From Cryoendolithus antarcticus (taxonomy: Eukaryota > Ascomycota > Dothideomycetes > Cladosporiales > Cladosporiaceae): 64,000 bases of DNA. The translations under genes were made by a program, and so were the position numbers. The notes under the pieces were generated by a model. That model did no database searches. It was not told where the DNA came from and was given only the letters and a program-made list of their open reading frames with translations. Below, piece by piece: positions 33,450 through 43,727 of the stretch. The first letter of the stretch is position 1. Every line of letters begins with the position of its first letter. The stretch covers positions 1,054,001-1,118,000 of the forward strand of contig NAJO01000003.1 in the NCBI GenBank assembly GCA_002077065.1. Direction: 5' to 3'.

Positions 33450-35120
33450 TCAACGAGCGTACGTCTGCCAGACCAGACTATGCCGCTGCACCTCTGTCTT
33501 CGTCACTTTCGCGGTCTGACTCGCGTCCAATCCCCAGAAGGCAAGCCACAGTCCCGAGACGATATGACCGGTCGGGACCCTGCGTGTGACTAACGAACCG
33601 TCCGGCAGCTTCTTCTGCCACGATGCAGGTGCTCGAAGTCGATACAACTTCTTGCCATGCAGCTCCCACTTCTCTGGATGATTTGCCTCATACTCGCAGG
33701 AGGCGGCACAAGTCTTTGTGAACGGATTGCAATGTCTGTGGTGCTGCTTATTATCTTGTGGAAAGCCTCGCCTTTGTCCGGGCATGCTGGGATTCGACCG
33801 CGGAGTCCTGGCATTGCTAGGCGCTGGCGAACCCGCCGGGGTTACAGTCTGTTTCGCTTTATGCGGGCTTTGGGGCAGCATCGCAGGACCAGCTAGAGCA
33901 TCTGGAGCTACGCCGAGATCGGCTTGTGGAGTGTATTGCGTAGTGTGCTGGGCCACAACATCAAATGCGGGAGGTTGCAACCTAGGAGTATAGAAAGGGT
34001 GCATCTGGTCCGAAGTGGCGGTCTGATGCAATCCCACAGGTGCATGAGGTGGTGCTCCTGGTGACGCGAGATCTCTGTAGGCAGTGTGGGTATGTGGCGT
34101 GATCGCGGGCACGTCACGAGGCCGCGGACCATTGCCATTCAACCTCTGCGGAGGGAGAGTCGAGTAAGGCTTCCCGGTGTAGCCTGCAGTCGTCATCATG
34201 CCACTGCTGTCCACACCGGATGCATATGATCGGGGCACCATGCTCGTGGTAGAAACGTTGTACCCATACCCTCCACTGAGTGGCGTCCAAGCCGGTGGCT
34301 GAATCTCCGCCGGGGACGATGGCCAAACTACGTTGCCACCAGCCATGCGATGGTAAGAAGACCCGCCCATAGCTTCTTGGAAAGATATCGGCAGGTTTGC
34401 AAAGCTAGCCGGAGGGCCTTGCTGTGCCAGTGGTCGTCCTCCTGAGCTACCATCAACTCCTTTCTTCATATGCGACAGCGCTGTGCGGCGATGACAAGGA
34501 CTGTCACGAGGTCTATTCACTGAAGTCCGGGTGCCCGGTGATCTCTCGAAGGTACGAGACGGTGTTTGCAAATCGCTCATCATCGTAGCGAGAGAGGTTG
34601 ACATTGGAGGGGCCAAGCTAGGGACAGATGGCTTATGGCTTGCGAAATCGTATGCAGCAGAGAAGTAGTCAAATTCCTTTTCCCGGGTACTCGACGACTT
34701 GACTGGGCAACTGCGAATGGTGCCATTGCTGAACGGTGCGACAAAGTCGGCGCCACCATTCCTCCTCCTCACCGTGACAATGGGAGTGTCGAAGTACTGT
34801 GGCATCTCCGTGGCTGTCTGCGAACCAGCGACGCTTCTTTCAGCTACACCTTGCGACGTTGCCGGGGGGATCATGCCATCGGGATTCGCGGACACTGCGT
34901 CTTTTGGGATGTAGCCGTTGTGCACTATGGTTTCTGGCATGACCATTAAATTCGCAAAGGCCGCATCGTGCGACAACAGCGGGTCCAAGCCGCCGGAGAC
35001 GTCTTGTGCATTCAAACTGTCGATCACAGCATTCATTTCTTCTTCAGAATATCCCTCATCGAAGTCCATGCGATATTTGTGGCTCCATTCGCGGAAGCTA
35101 GGGTCATCTTGCGAGTCCAT
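33450..35120 (-). CDS. Hypothetical disordered protein, 556 aa
   Basis: Single exon, ATG at 35120. The N-terminal 45 residues are acidic and helical (FREWSHKYRMDFDEGYSEEEMN). Residues about 60-440 are Ser/Pro/Thr/Gly-rich and disordered. The last ~100 residues are the most structured: HCNPFTKTCAASCEYEANH with three cysteines and histidines, then KLYRLRAPASWQKKLPDGS and a tryptophan-containing tail. The cysteine cluster could bind metal, but spacing does not match a known zinc finger. No signal peptide or membrane segment. I do not recognise the family. Composition and length favour a regulatory or scaffold protein; this is inference only. Confidence 0.7.
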   Translation of the reverse strand: MDSQDDPSFREWSHKYRMDFDEGYSEEEMNAVIDSLNAQDVSGGLDPLLSHDAAFANLMVMPETIVHNGYIPKDAVSANPDGMIPPATSQGVAERSVAGSQTATEMPQYFDTPIVTVRRRNGGADFVAPFSNGTIRSCPVKSSSTREKEFDYFSAAYDFASHKPSVPSLAPPMSTSLATMMSDLQTPSRTFERSPGTRTSVNRPRDSPCHRRTALSHMKKGVDGSSGGRPLAQQGPPASFANLPISFQEAMGGSSYHRMAGGNVVWPSSPAEIQPPAWTPLSGGYGYNVSTTSMVPRSYASGVDSSGMMTTAGYTGKPYSTLPPQRLNGNGPRPRDVPAITPHTHTAYRDLASPGAPPHAPVGLHQTATSDQMHPFYTPRLQPPAFDVVAQHTTQYTPQADLGVAPDALAGPAMLPQSPHKAKQTVTPAGSPAPSNARTPRSNPSMPGQRRGFPQDNKQHHRHCNPFTKTCAASCEYEANHPEKWELHGKKLYRLRAPASWQKKLPDGSLVTRRVPTGHIVSGLWLAFWGLDASQTAKVTKTEVQRHSLVWQTYAR

Positions 35121-35916
35121 GCTGGGCAGTGCAAAGGCTCAGACTCTCTGCCGCGGCCAGTGGTGAATGGTATATTTGGGTTTAACGATCGAGTATGAGT
35201 GATAGCGATGAGTGATGGAAATGAGCATACTGGTGGTATATGAAGCATACTTCTCGACACAAGGGACTGTGCGCATCCTGAGTTGAGGACATGGACGAGA
35301 TTTCTCGCTGGACCCATCGTGCCTACCACGAATGACTCCTGGTCATGCTCCAGCATCGCAGGCACGAATCGGCGAGTATGTCGGCGACTGTTGTTGCTGA
35401 GAATACCTGGTCATCGCCATCAGTCAATATTGATGTGGTCGTATGAAAAGGGACCTAGATATCACGTGTGTCCTCAATTGTTTGGCTGATATGAGCGATT
35501 GGAAGGCCCGCCAATCAGTGGAACACATACGCGAATTACCCGAATCCTTATTGGCGATGAGCGAAAGCTCATCAATGCAACATCACGCAACCATGTTCGC
35601 GACGTCAGAAGTCGATTTCTAAAAGCTTGACAGTGCTGTGAATCGAAGTGATGGGAAATACAATGACTACAAATGAGGACACCCCCGATGTGGACTGCAC
35701 TGGAAAGGGCCATACAACGCGGCACCAGCGTCACCTTAACAACATGGTGCAGCACTACAATGTGACAGGCACGAGTTCACGTCCCAATGCGAGGAGTAGA
35801 TGTGTGGTGAAATGGATGTCTGTACAGGTACAACTATCGAGGTACCACCCTTTGGGCCTGGCGTACGCTGCACTAAGGTGGCAATTCCAGTCCGTCGCAG
35901 CATATTCGCCGCTCCC
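35121..35916. other. Intergenic, no gene recognised
   Basis: A 796-bp stretch holding the promoter of the disordered orphan and the 3' region of the SSADH gene. Short frames on both strands look random. Confidence 0.5.
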
Positions 35917-37595
35917 TCAGTTCACCACGTTCATAAGCATAGCCTTTACACTGAGGTACTCGTCTATGCCTTGGGTACCACCCTCGCGGCCGAAGCCGCT
36001 GCCCTTGACACCACCGAAAGGCGACTCGCACGCACTCAGTGCGCCGAGGTTCACACCCACCATGCTGTAACCATAGTCAGTTTCATTATAACCCTCTGCT
36101 ATCAGCAACGGAAGAAGAGGTAGACTCACCCAACCTCCAACCCCTCAGCAACCCTCCATATCCTCGCCATGTTCTCCGTAACCACAAAACTCCCAAGTCC
36201 AACATCGCAGTCGTTGGCTCGCTCAATAACCTCTTCTTCCGTATCGAATTTGTACAACCCCACAACAGGCGCAAACGTCTCCTCCCTCGTGATAAGCATC
36301 TCCTTCGTCATACCCGTAAGCACTGTAGGCTCCAAAAAGTACCCCTTCCCCACATCCTTCTTCGGCCCACCGCCTAGAGCAACCTGCGCGCCATGTTTCT
36401 TCGCATCCTCGATATGGGAGACGGCTTTGTCGACTGCGCGGTCGTGGGTTAGCGGGCCGATGAAGACGCCGTCGTCGACGCCAGAGCCGACCTTGAGGGT
36501 CTTGATGCGCTCAGTGAGGGCTTTGGCGAATTCGTCGTAGATTCCGCTTTGCACGAACATGCGGTTTGCGGTAACGCAGGTCTGGCCGGAGTTGCGGAAT
36601 TTGGCCATGATGGCTGCTTCGACTGCGGTGGACATTTTGGCGTCGTCGAAGACGATGAAGGGGCTGTTGCCGCCGAGCTCGAGGGAGAGCTTTTTGAGGG
36701 TTGAGGAGCATTGCTGCATAAGTAGCTTCCCGACGCGGGTGGAGCCGGTGAACGAGAGTTTGTGGACTTTCGGGTTCTTGCAGAGCTCCTCGCCTACCTC
36801 AGCGACAGTGGTGAGGGAGGTAATGACGTTTAGGGTCCCTGGTGGGAAGCCGGCTTCGTGGGCGAGGACTGCGAGGGCCAGGGCTGAGAGGGGTGTTTCG
36901 CCTGCTGGCTTCCAAACTGTGGAGCAGCCTGCTGCGAGGGCTGCGCCGCATTTACGAGTTATCATGGCGATCGGGAAGCTGTGCGCATGGGTCAGTACAT
37001 GATCGAAGGCTGACATCAAACAGAAACAAGATGTATGTACTTCCAAGGGCAGAGACAGGCAGCTACGCCTATCGGCTGCTTGAATGTGACGATCCTCTGG
37101 TTCGGGTTGGAAGATGGCACTGGGTCACCCGTCAGCATCTCAACCCTCGCATCATCCCGCGACTCTGCTGGACCCACCAGTCTCTCCATGCGTCATCTCC
37201 GCCTGCGTAGCAAACCACTCTAAAAAGCTAGCACCATACACCACCTCTCCCTTAGCCTCCGTCAACGTCTTCCCGTTCTCCAGCGTCAGAATCAACGCCA
37301 GATCCTCCTGATTCGCCAACATCAAATCACTCCACTTCCTCAGCATCCTCGCGCGGCTGCGAGCCGTAGTCTTCTTCCAGGTCTTGAAGGCCTCGTGAGC
37401 GGCATCCACAGCCAACTTGACGTCCGTGCTGTTCATTTCTGGGAGCGTCGCGAGGACATCGAGGGTGGCGGGGTTGACGACATCGAACGTTGAAGGGGAG
37501 GCAGACGCGGAGACCCAGTTGCCATTGATGAGGCCTTGTTTGCGGAGGAGGGAGGGATTCTTGAGTGAGTCGAGGGAATGCTTTGAGTTAGACAT
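35917..37595 (-). CDS. Succinate-semialdehyde dehydrogenase
   Basis: 497 aa in four exons: 37178-37595, 37041-37119, 36130-36978 and 35917-36064; introns of 58, 62 and 65 nt, all GT-AG. Coding length is 1494 nt. The joins give [29 protein letters not shown] and EGLEVG/MVGVNLG. Landmarks are the NAD(P) fold with [12 protein letters not shown], the general base glutamate in LELGGNSPF, the catalytic cysteine in [11 protein letters not shown], and the C-terminal [15 protein letters not shown]. The enzyme oxidises succinic semialdehyde to succinate, the last step of the GABA shunt (yeast Uga2, bacterial GabD). The start used is the ATG at 37595 (MSNSKHS); an in-frame ATG at 37634 would add 13 residues. 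No clear mitochondrial presequence is visible, so cytosolic location is more likely. Confidence 0.92.
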
Positions 37596-38181
37596 GGTCG
37601 CGTGTTGAGAGTAGCAGATGAAATTGGAAGGCAAGGACAGGTGGAGAAAATGCTACTTGCGATATTGTTTGAGACGGAAAGGAAAAATAGGCCCATGAAT
37701 ATCATGCAAACATTGTTCGAGCACTGCCGCGGCTATGTGATGTGCCGCGTACTGGAGACAAAGATGTCCGTTATGTGCTGTGCGGTCATTTGGTGTTACT
37801 GCGGGGAAGCTGCAGCTGTAATCCAGAGCCTCCACGGTTGTATGCAGCTGCTCGGGCTGAGAGCATCTCGGTATGCTCCACACGCCGGCTTTATTGTGAA
37901 TGCTCTGCCAGAGGCTTTTGCTGTTCGATATCGTCGGCACTTGAAGGCGAGCTGTCCGGGTGTCCTCGCTCACTCGTCATTGGTGTATAGCTCGACGACT
38001 CACGTCTGCGCTATGCGGACTCGTGACCGCGCGCACTTTTCGCGCACGGATCGTTGATTTTACGATGGCCCAGCCTGCTGTAAAAGCAGGTCTATGTGTT
38101 CTGTGTTGATTGCCTGTCCTGGGCGCCAAAGCAAGATCTTGCGATGGTACAAGGGAGGGCGATTGATGTCGCAGCGATGCT
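37596..38181. other. Intergenic, no gene recognised
   Basis: A 586-bp stretch with the SSADH promoter and the NC2-alpha 3' region. A 150-codon plus-strand frame (37602-38057) has many Cys/Tyr codons of no pattern and is not considered a gene. Confidence 0.5.
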
Positions 38182-38961
38182 TCACACGCCCTCGCCAGAC
38201 TCCTTCCTCTTCTTCCCTCGCTTCTTCGGCTTCACCTCATCGGAATCACTGCCAGCCTCCTTCTTGCCCTTCGTCGGCGCATCTGGCACTTTCCCAATGA
38301 TCTCCTCCAGGAAGTCGAACGTTTTGTCCTGCTGTACCGCCCTCTTCATGTGCTGCGCCAGCACTCTCCGCGGCCCTTTGCTCGTTCCTGACGCCGTACC
38401 AGGTCCACGCGCCTGTTCTGCAGATGCAGTAATGAGCTTGATCATGAACAGCTCCAGGGCGCGACTAACGGCGTGGGGCGTGACTTGGGCGACCTTGCCA
38501 ATGTCCTCGTCGGCTTGCATGATACGCTTTATCCGCGCGACTGGGAAGGAGGTCTTGAGGGCGACGCCGTGTGTTGGGTCGGAGGGACCTGAGGATGCAT
38601 CGTCTGGGCCCATTGAGAAGCCATTTGATGGTGGGATCGGGTAGCCTGGTTGCGCGTCCTGCATGTGCACATCGGCTTCCGACTTCATCCGACTCCGTGG
38701 TGGCATGTTGAATTGCGGTTGTTGTTGATATGATTGTTGTGGTACTGAGGTGGGTTGACTTCTTGCGCCTGCGCCGAAGCTGTCGTTGCTGAATGAAGAT
38801 GATAACAAACTCCGTCGATGGGGATTGTAACCGCCCTCAAATCTAGGAGCGCCGAGTCCAGAGAGATCAGGTGACTGAGGTCGATGTGCAGTACTCGATG
38901 AAAGATCTGGTGAACGTGGAGCGTTTCGCGTGAATTCTGAGGATTGACCGTTTGATGCCAT
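38182..38961 (-). CDS. bur6: NC2 complex alpha subunit (Bur6/DRAP1-like histone-fold protein)
   Basis: 259 aa, single exon, ATG at 38961. The N-terminal ~130 residues are Ser/Pro/Gln-rich. The histone fold spans about residues 137-230: KTSFPVARIKRIMQADEDIGKV (helix 1 and loop), TPHAVSRALELFMIKLITASAEQA (helix 2), a basic loop, then RVLAQHMKRAVQQDKTFDFLEEI (helix 3). This order, with FPVARIKxIMQxDEDIGKV, is the NC2-alpha signature; the related HAP5/NF-YC and Dpb3 proteins have different helix 1 sequences. NC2 binds TBP on DNA and regulates RNA polymerase II initiation with the beta subunit Ncb2. The C-terminus is acidic, then Lys-rich (KPKKRGKKRKE), a likely nuclear localisation signal. Confidence 0.88.
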   Translation of the reverse strand: MASNGQSSEFTRNAPRSPDLSSSTAHRPQSPDLSGLGAPRFEGGYNPHRRSLLSSSFSNDSFGAGARSQPTSVPQQSYQQQPQFNMPPRSRMKSEADVHMQDAQPGYPIPPSNGFSMGPDDASSGPSDPTHGVALKTSFPVARIKRIMQADEDIGKVAQVTPHAVSRALELFMIKLITASAEQARGPGTASGTSKGPRRVLAQHMKRAVQQDKTFDFLEEIIGKVPDAPTKGKKEAGSDSDEVKPKKRGKKRKESGEGV

Positions 38962-39710
38962 GATGCGACAAAAAGTCACTTTAGCCGGGAGTGATGAACC
39001 TCAGGCCAGTACAAAATGCGTGCCTGGCCCAGCAGGGCGGCTGCACAGGAGTGCGCGCCGACGGGGAAGCAAGGACTAAAAGTGGTTTGCCGCGTGCAAA
39101 GAGGTAAAAGTGGGCTGCTGCCGGTGGTGACACGTGCGCGGATGAGCTTCCTTGGTACGAGGCGACGCGTAAAAACAACCGAAGCAAGATCGCGAGGCAT
39201 GAGCTTTAAGTATCCAACCAACGCCTGGCCTGGTCAGTCAAGCTTGAACATGGGGCGGTACCTACCGCTTCGAAAGCGCCGGGTCACGGGATCACGCGGC
39301 TGGAGCAATCGCGCTCCTACACGTCTCAAACACTCCTGTGAGCGAGCCTAGAGACATCGCCATCACAGCGAATCTTAGACTACCCTGCGTTTAGAGGCAG
39401 ATGCGAAGTTCTAGACCCGCGTCTCTCACGCATGTAGCAATGCGATGGTATATGCTACGGCGCAGCTGATCATAGCACTGCTCACCTTGCAGAAATCAGG
39501 AGAAGTAGAGGCAGGAGCGCGTCCCTGGATCGCGACTTCACCTTGAAGCTGCCTGACATTCACTGCCGAGCTGGGCTGTGCCGCGCAGCTTCTGGACATT
39601 GAGCCTTCCATACACATGCAGTCACTTCCATGCCTATACCTAGGGAGCGACTCCGACTATCTCGCCAAACCGCACTACAACTGCGGCGGGAGTTTCCTAA
39701 GGTCGACACC
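38962..39710. other. Intergenic, no gene recognised
   Basis: A 749-bp stretch with the NC2-alpha promoter on the left. On the right the open frame of the broken DUF7918 copy extends upstream to 39630 without family sequence. Confidence 0.45.
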
Positions 39711-41063
39711 ATGATCGCCGACTCCCTTCCTGGCGTGAGCGTTAGTGTCAGCATTGACAATCGACCACTCCGCGAGTACGCTGCCGACACAGAAGTACGA
39801 GGCGATCAGAACGCTAGTAACACTACCACGGCCTTTATTGAGGCCACTCCCGAAGCCACGAATGTACATCGATGGCGAGAAGATCTGCTACTACTTCAAC
39901 GACTACACACGGCTGCGTCAGGGCGTCCGCACGTCTCTTACAGATATCACCACTGGCGGGTTTCGGAGGAAGTCGAAGTTCGCTCCGTTGGCTACGAGTA
40001 TGTCGTGCTCCCCTCGCCTGCATGTACGGACCACTGACCTCGTCGCAGCGGACGCACGTCCAAGCGCTAATGCCAAGGATAGCGTCTCTCAGTTGGGCGA
40101 GATACGCCTTACGGTGCATAGGTGTTGCAAGTCTCCAATCCAGCCTGCCCCAGAACCTATCACTCCGTCGAAAGCGGCGATCCCAGCAGGCAGACCCAAA
40201 AGCACCTCGTCCCGAAGAAGGTCCCCGAGAAGGCACTGAAGGGTCGTGCGATCTCGTGCCGCGCAGGGTGCGCCTCTACATATCCCCTGCTGTGGCAACC
40301 TACTGATGGTTTACAGTTCGGGTGACGCGGTACCTGTCCCAGTGGCGAACATAAGTCGGCCGGGCACAAAAGTGGAGTATTCTTGGGGCGAGCAGCCAAT
40401 CTGCACCTACCGCTTCTTGTATAGAACACACCGTACGTATCCTCCAGCCTCCTAGATACGACGACCGATTTCACCTCAGCCGCTGCCAAAGGTGTTCCAG
40501 AAAAGGCGTTGAAGGGTCGCGCGGTCACTCATCATGCGAAGTGAGTGCAAGACTCACAACGCGACATCTTACGAACCACGTGCTGATCGTGCCACAGGTT
40601 GGGAAAGGCGAAGCCCACGACGAACCACTGGGTCAATGCAACATACCCGTACGGAGAAGCGCCTGTGGCTGTGTATATTTTCGAGTACCGCACTCATCGT
40701 ACGTCACCCAAAAGCGCTGAGGACGCGTATCGCTGACATGCTACAGGCGGGCTTGTGGCCGAAGGCATTATAGAGCGTACACCGAGTCCTGTGCCGCTAG
40801 AGGAGCCTGATGCTGCAAGCTTCACGCAGGCGGAGCTCATGGAGGAAGTGGTCCGTCTCCGAGCCGAGAAGGTGGCTGCGGTCAAGATCAAGAAGGAGGG
40901 AGATAGGTCCAAACGTGCTCGATCAGAGACCTTGGCTGCCAGCACACCGGGAACGGAAGACAACGACATCACGATCGCTTCGTAGAGCTCGGGCAGGAAG
41001 AAGGCGAAGGTCGCTGAGTCGGAAAGCGTTGATCTATGCGACAGCGATGAGGAGGAGGACTAG
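39711..41063 (+). pseudogene. Degenerate DUF7918-family gene with duplicated module
   Basis: The sequence is recognisable as a relative of the intact copy at 48132-49238, but damaged. It starts as MIADSLPGVSVSVSIDNRPL...NTTTAFIEATPEA, then shifts frame near 39850-39865, where the middle of the domain (about 30 residues expected) is missing before MYIDGEKICYYFNDYTRLRQG. A probable intron at 40001-40047 joins to DARPSANAKDSVSQLGEIRLTVHR. A second frame break follows at about 40115-40150; it could be a 32-nt GT...AG segment, too short for a normal intron. Then come two diverged copies of one module (VPEKALKGRA ... YRTH): 40209-40432 and 40480-40698, each with an internal intron (40268-40316, 40541-40597). 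The C-terminal exon starts at 40747, reads VAEGIIERTPSPVPLEEPD, and hits TAG at 40983. The frame continues to a second stop at 41061-41063 with a tail (KKAKVAESESVDL) matching the paralogue's end. Confidence 0.75.
40209..40698 (+). repeat. Tandem duplication of an intron-containing module
   Basis: The DNA encoding VPEKALKGRA begins at 40221 in the first unit and 40494 in the second, an offset of 273 nt. Both units contain this block, an internal intron after it, a YSWGEQP/YPYGEAP segment, a FxYRTH end, and a following intron with GTACGT donor. Nucleotide identity is partial, so the duplication is old. Confidence 0.65.
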
Positions 41064-41733
41064 AGTACGCATTGCACATTGTGTGGACACCATCGTGCCT
41101 CGGAGAAATGATACAGAAGCCTCGGTGCTGCACAGCGACGGAGTTGCGAGAGGTTGGCACCTGGCTTGATGAGCGTTGAGCATCATCAGGAGCTCATGCA
41201 AATTCGCTTCTCAGCGATCCAGGACGATCGAGGTCGCTGTTGTAGCCAAGTCGATAGAAGCACAGCAAGTATCGAATCAATGGAGGGAATAGCTCCCCTG
41301 TTACCTTCAATGCTGCAGCAAACTTTCCAGAACTGCAACATCGGTCCAGTTCCCTTCCACTGATCTCAGATTGCAGACTTCATGTACACGACATGCTAAT
41401 TGAATACCGAAAGCATAGTTTACCGGACCGAGTACCGCGATGATTCGGCCAGATCCCTAGCGGCGCGCCATGTGCGCCGCCGATCCCAAGCTCGCCCCAC
41501 CATGGCAAGAACAAAAAAGTTCAAGTATGCGAGCGCAACACCACTCTCCGCTTCTTCGATTCACCGCAACATTAATACTCATTCTGCTTAGGTAGAACCG
41601 TGAGCGACTCTAGAGGTCTTGCGCTCACGAGACACGCGGAAAGATCCTACGTTTGTGCACATCTTATCGCATCGTTCTGCATCGCATTGGCATCCATTCT
41701 GATCGCATTACGACTCTCGAGCACAGTGCAATC
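41064..41733. other. Intergenic, no gene recognised
   Basis: A 670-bp stretch, the presumed promoter and leader of the SLC35F-type gene. The open frame of that gene extends upstream to 41653 without an upstream protein pattern. Confidence 0.5.
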
Positions 41734-42975
41734 ATGGCCGACCACATCGCATCGAACACTCCAATTGAACACTACAGCGTGCGACCAAAAGGCACATCCG
41801 ACTCACCCACTGGCTCCTCGGGCGAATCTTCTCTAGCCGCCCGCAATGCGAACCAGCACGGCGCGGTCGAAATGCTAGACTCCAATCCCTCCAACCACAA
41901 TGCAGCTCTCAACACGGACGAGCTCGAGGCGCCAAAAGCCGGCCGCTTCGCCTTCCTCAAGACGAAGCAATTCTACTTCGTCCTCGCGCTCTCGCAGGCC
42001 CTGGCAGTCGCCGTGACCGGCACGAACACGCTGTCTACACTTCTTAGCATAGCCGGAACCAACATCCCAGCCTTCCAAACGCTCTTCACTTACATTCTGC
42101 TCACGTTAATCTACACCAGTTGGACGATCTACAAGTACGGCCCCACCGGCTGGGCGAAAATGGTCTTCAGAGACGGCTGGCGGTACTTCATCCTCGCTTT
42201 CTTCGATGTGCAAGGAAACTACTTCACCGTGCTAGCTTACCGCTACACGACAATCCTCTCCGCGCAGCTAATAAACTTCTGGGCCATCGCGGTCGTCGTG
42301 GCAATCTCGCTCATCTTCCTCAAAGTCCGCTACCACATTGCGCAATACATCGGCATCCTAGTCTGCTGCGGCGGCCTCGGGATCCTCATCGCCAGCGACC
42401 ACATCACGGGGAGTAACGGCGGGCCGGCGCTTAGCGCCGTGAAAGGAGACCTCTTTGCATTGCTCGGCGCGACTTGTTACGGCTTCACGAATGTCTTCGA
42501 GGAGTTCCTGACGTCCAAGCGGCCTCTCTACGAGGTTCTTGGCCAGCTGAGCTTCTGGGGTATGTTCATCATTGGCATCCAGGCCGCTATTTTCGACCGC
42601 GAAGCGCTTCAAGCAGCGGTCTGGAACTCCAAGATAGCTGGCTATCTTGTGGGGTACACGTTCATTCTTACGTTGTTCTACTCGCTTGCACCTATTGTTT
42701 TCCGCATGGCGAGCGCGGCGTTCTTCAATATTGGGTTGTTGACGGCGAATTTCTGGGGCGTGGCGATTGGGACGAGCGTGTTTGGGTATCACATTCATTA
42801 CTTGTATCCTATTGCGTTCTGTCTGATTATCGTGGGGCACTTTGTGTATTACTTTAGTGAGAAGGGGATTTTGGGGGAGAGTAAGAAGCCTTGGTTGGGG
42901 GAGAATCAGGAGCGGGGGGTTGCTGGGGTGGGGACGGCGAGGAGGAGAGTTGAGAGACCGGAGGCTGTTGTTTGA
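41734..42975 (+). CDS. SLC35F (DUF914) family membrane transporter
   Basis: 413 aa, single exon. The start is the ATG at 41734 (MADHIASNTP); an upstream in-frame ATG at 41653 gives a Cys/His-rich extension that looks like leader. The first ~75 residues are hydrophilic. About ten transmembrane helices follow, starting at QFYFVLALSQALAVAVTGTN. Family landmarks are FRDGWRYFILAFFDVQGNYFTVLAYRYTT (EamA-like repeat), SAQLINFWAIAVVVAISL, GDLFALLGATCYGFTNVFEEFL, and FFNIGLLTANFWGVAIGTSVFGY. The C-terminal tail is Gly/Arg-rich. SLC35F1/2/6-type proteins are related to nucleotide-sugar transporters, but substrates in fungi are not established, so only family is assigned. Confidence 0.88.
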   Translation: MADHIASNTPIEHYSVRPKGTSDSPTGSSGESSLAARNANQHGAVEMLDSNPSNHNAALNTDELEAPKAGRFAFLKTKQFYFVLALSQALAVAVTGTNTLSTLLSIAGTNIPAFQTLFTYILLTLIYTSWTIYKYGPTGWAKMVFRDGWRYFILAFFDVQGNYFTVLAYRYTTILSAQLINFWAIAVVVAISLIFLKVRYHIAQYIGILVCCGGLGILIASDHITGSNGGPALSAVKGDLFALLGATCYGFTNVFEEFLTSKRPLYEVLGQLSFWGMFIIGIQAAIFDREALQAAVWNSKIAGYLVGYTFILTLFYSLAPIVFRMASAAFFNIGLLTANFWGVAIGTSVFGYHIHYLYPIAFCLIIVGHFVYYFSEKGILGESKKPWLGENQERGVAGVGTARRRVERPEAVV

Positions 42976-43727
42976 TCGTAGAGGAAGATGTCACGAGTGG
43001 ATGATTGTACATAGGTCGGCTGGGCCTGAGGCACATAGCACAGTAATGATTACAAGTTGATCGGACCGGATTGCCATGTGGGTTTTGTCGCTACTGCGGG
43101 GTCGAGTCGTGCCTGGATCGCTCGCTTGCAGCAGTGCGTAGGAAGCGACAGGGTGGAGAGCGGGCGGTCTTGCTTCTTCCTATTGTGACGATTACACCGA
43201 ATACACTTGGGCGACGGCAACGCACACGAAGCTCACAATCTATCTTACATACTGACAAGAAGTGACTTGGCGTTGTCCCGACACGACGAATTCATTCCTC
43301 TGGCAATCCCAATCAGGACCGAAGCTTGCCGTCCCCGCCCACAGCTCCCTGTGCCCCAGCCATCCGCAAAGCAGGGCATTAGAGAGGAGAGTCGTCAGCA
43401 CCACCTTCACTCTACGCAGGACAATACTGTGTGTGGTCATCATAGTGGTCGGGACGTCATCGCAACCGTCGACAAGTTACTACATTCACTGGTAGAGGCC
43501 GTGCAATAGCCATCTCGATTGCTGCAGCGCACACGCTCCACTCTCCGGCGACCTACCTTGCTCGACCAGCACCTGGCTACATGCGCATGGTGCAGCAATA
43601 CACCATTGTCTGACCCACATACAGACAAGACAACGCAGCTGTCCGCGCCGACCCGCTCCGCCGCAGAGCACAGCAAGCAAGCAGGGAGAGCACGACGCTC
43701 CACGCGAACCCTCCCCCCACTGCGCCC
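42976..43727. promoter_or_regulatory. PKA upstream region with a candidate uORF
   Basis: A 752-bp region between the transporter and the kinase. A short ATG frame at 43581-43613 (10 codons, ending TGA) lies 114 bp before the kinase start and could be an upstream ORF. The last ~200 bp before the start are C-rich on the plus strand, as common in leaders of highly transcribed fungal genes. Confidence 0.4.

Noticed and set aside
40116..40150. 32-nt GT...AG segment in the DUF7918 relic as a true intron
   Set aside because: Shorter than any other intron in the window; the paralogue has no intron at this point, so an indel is more likely.
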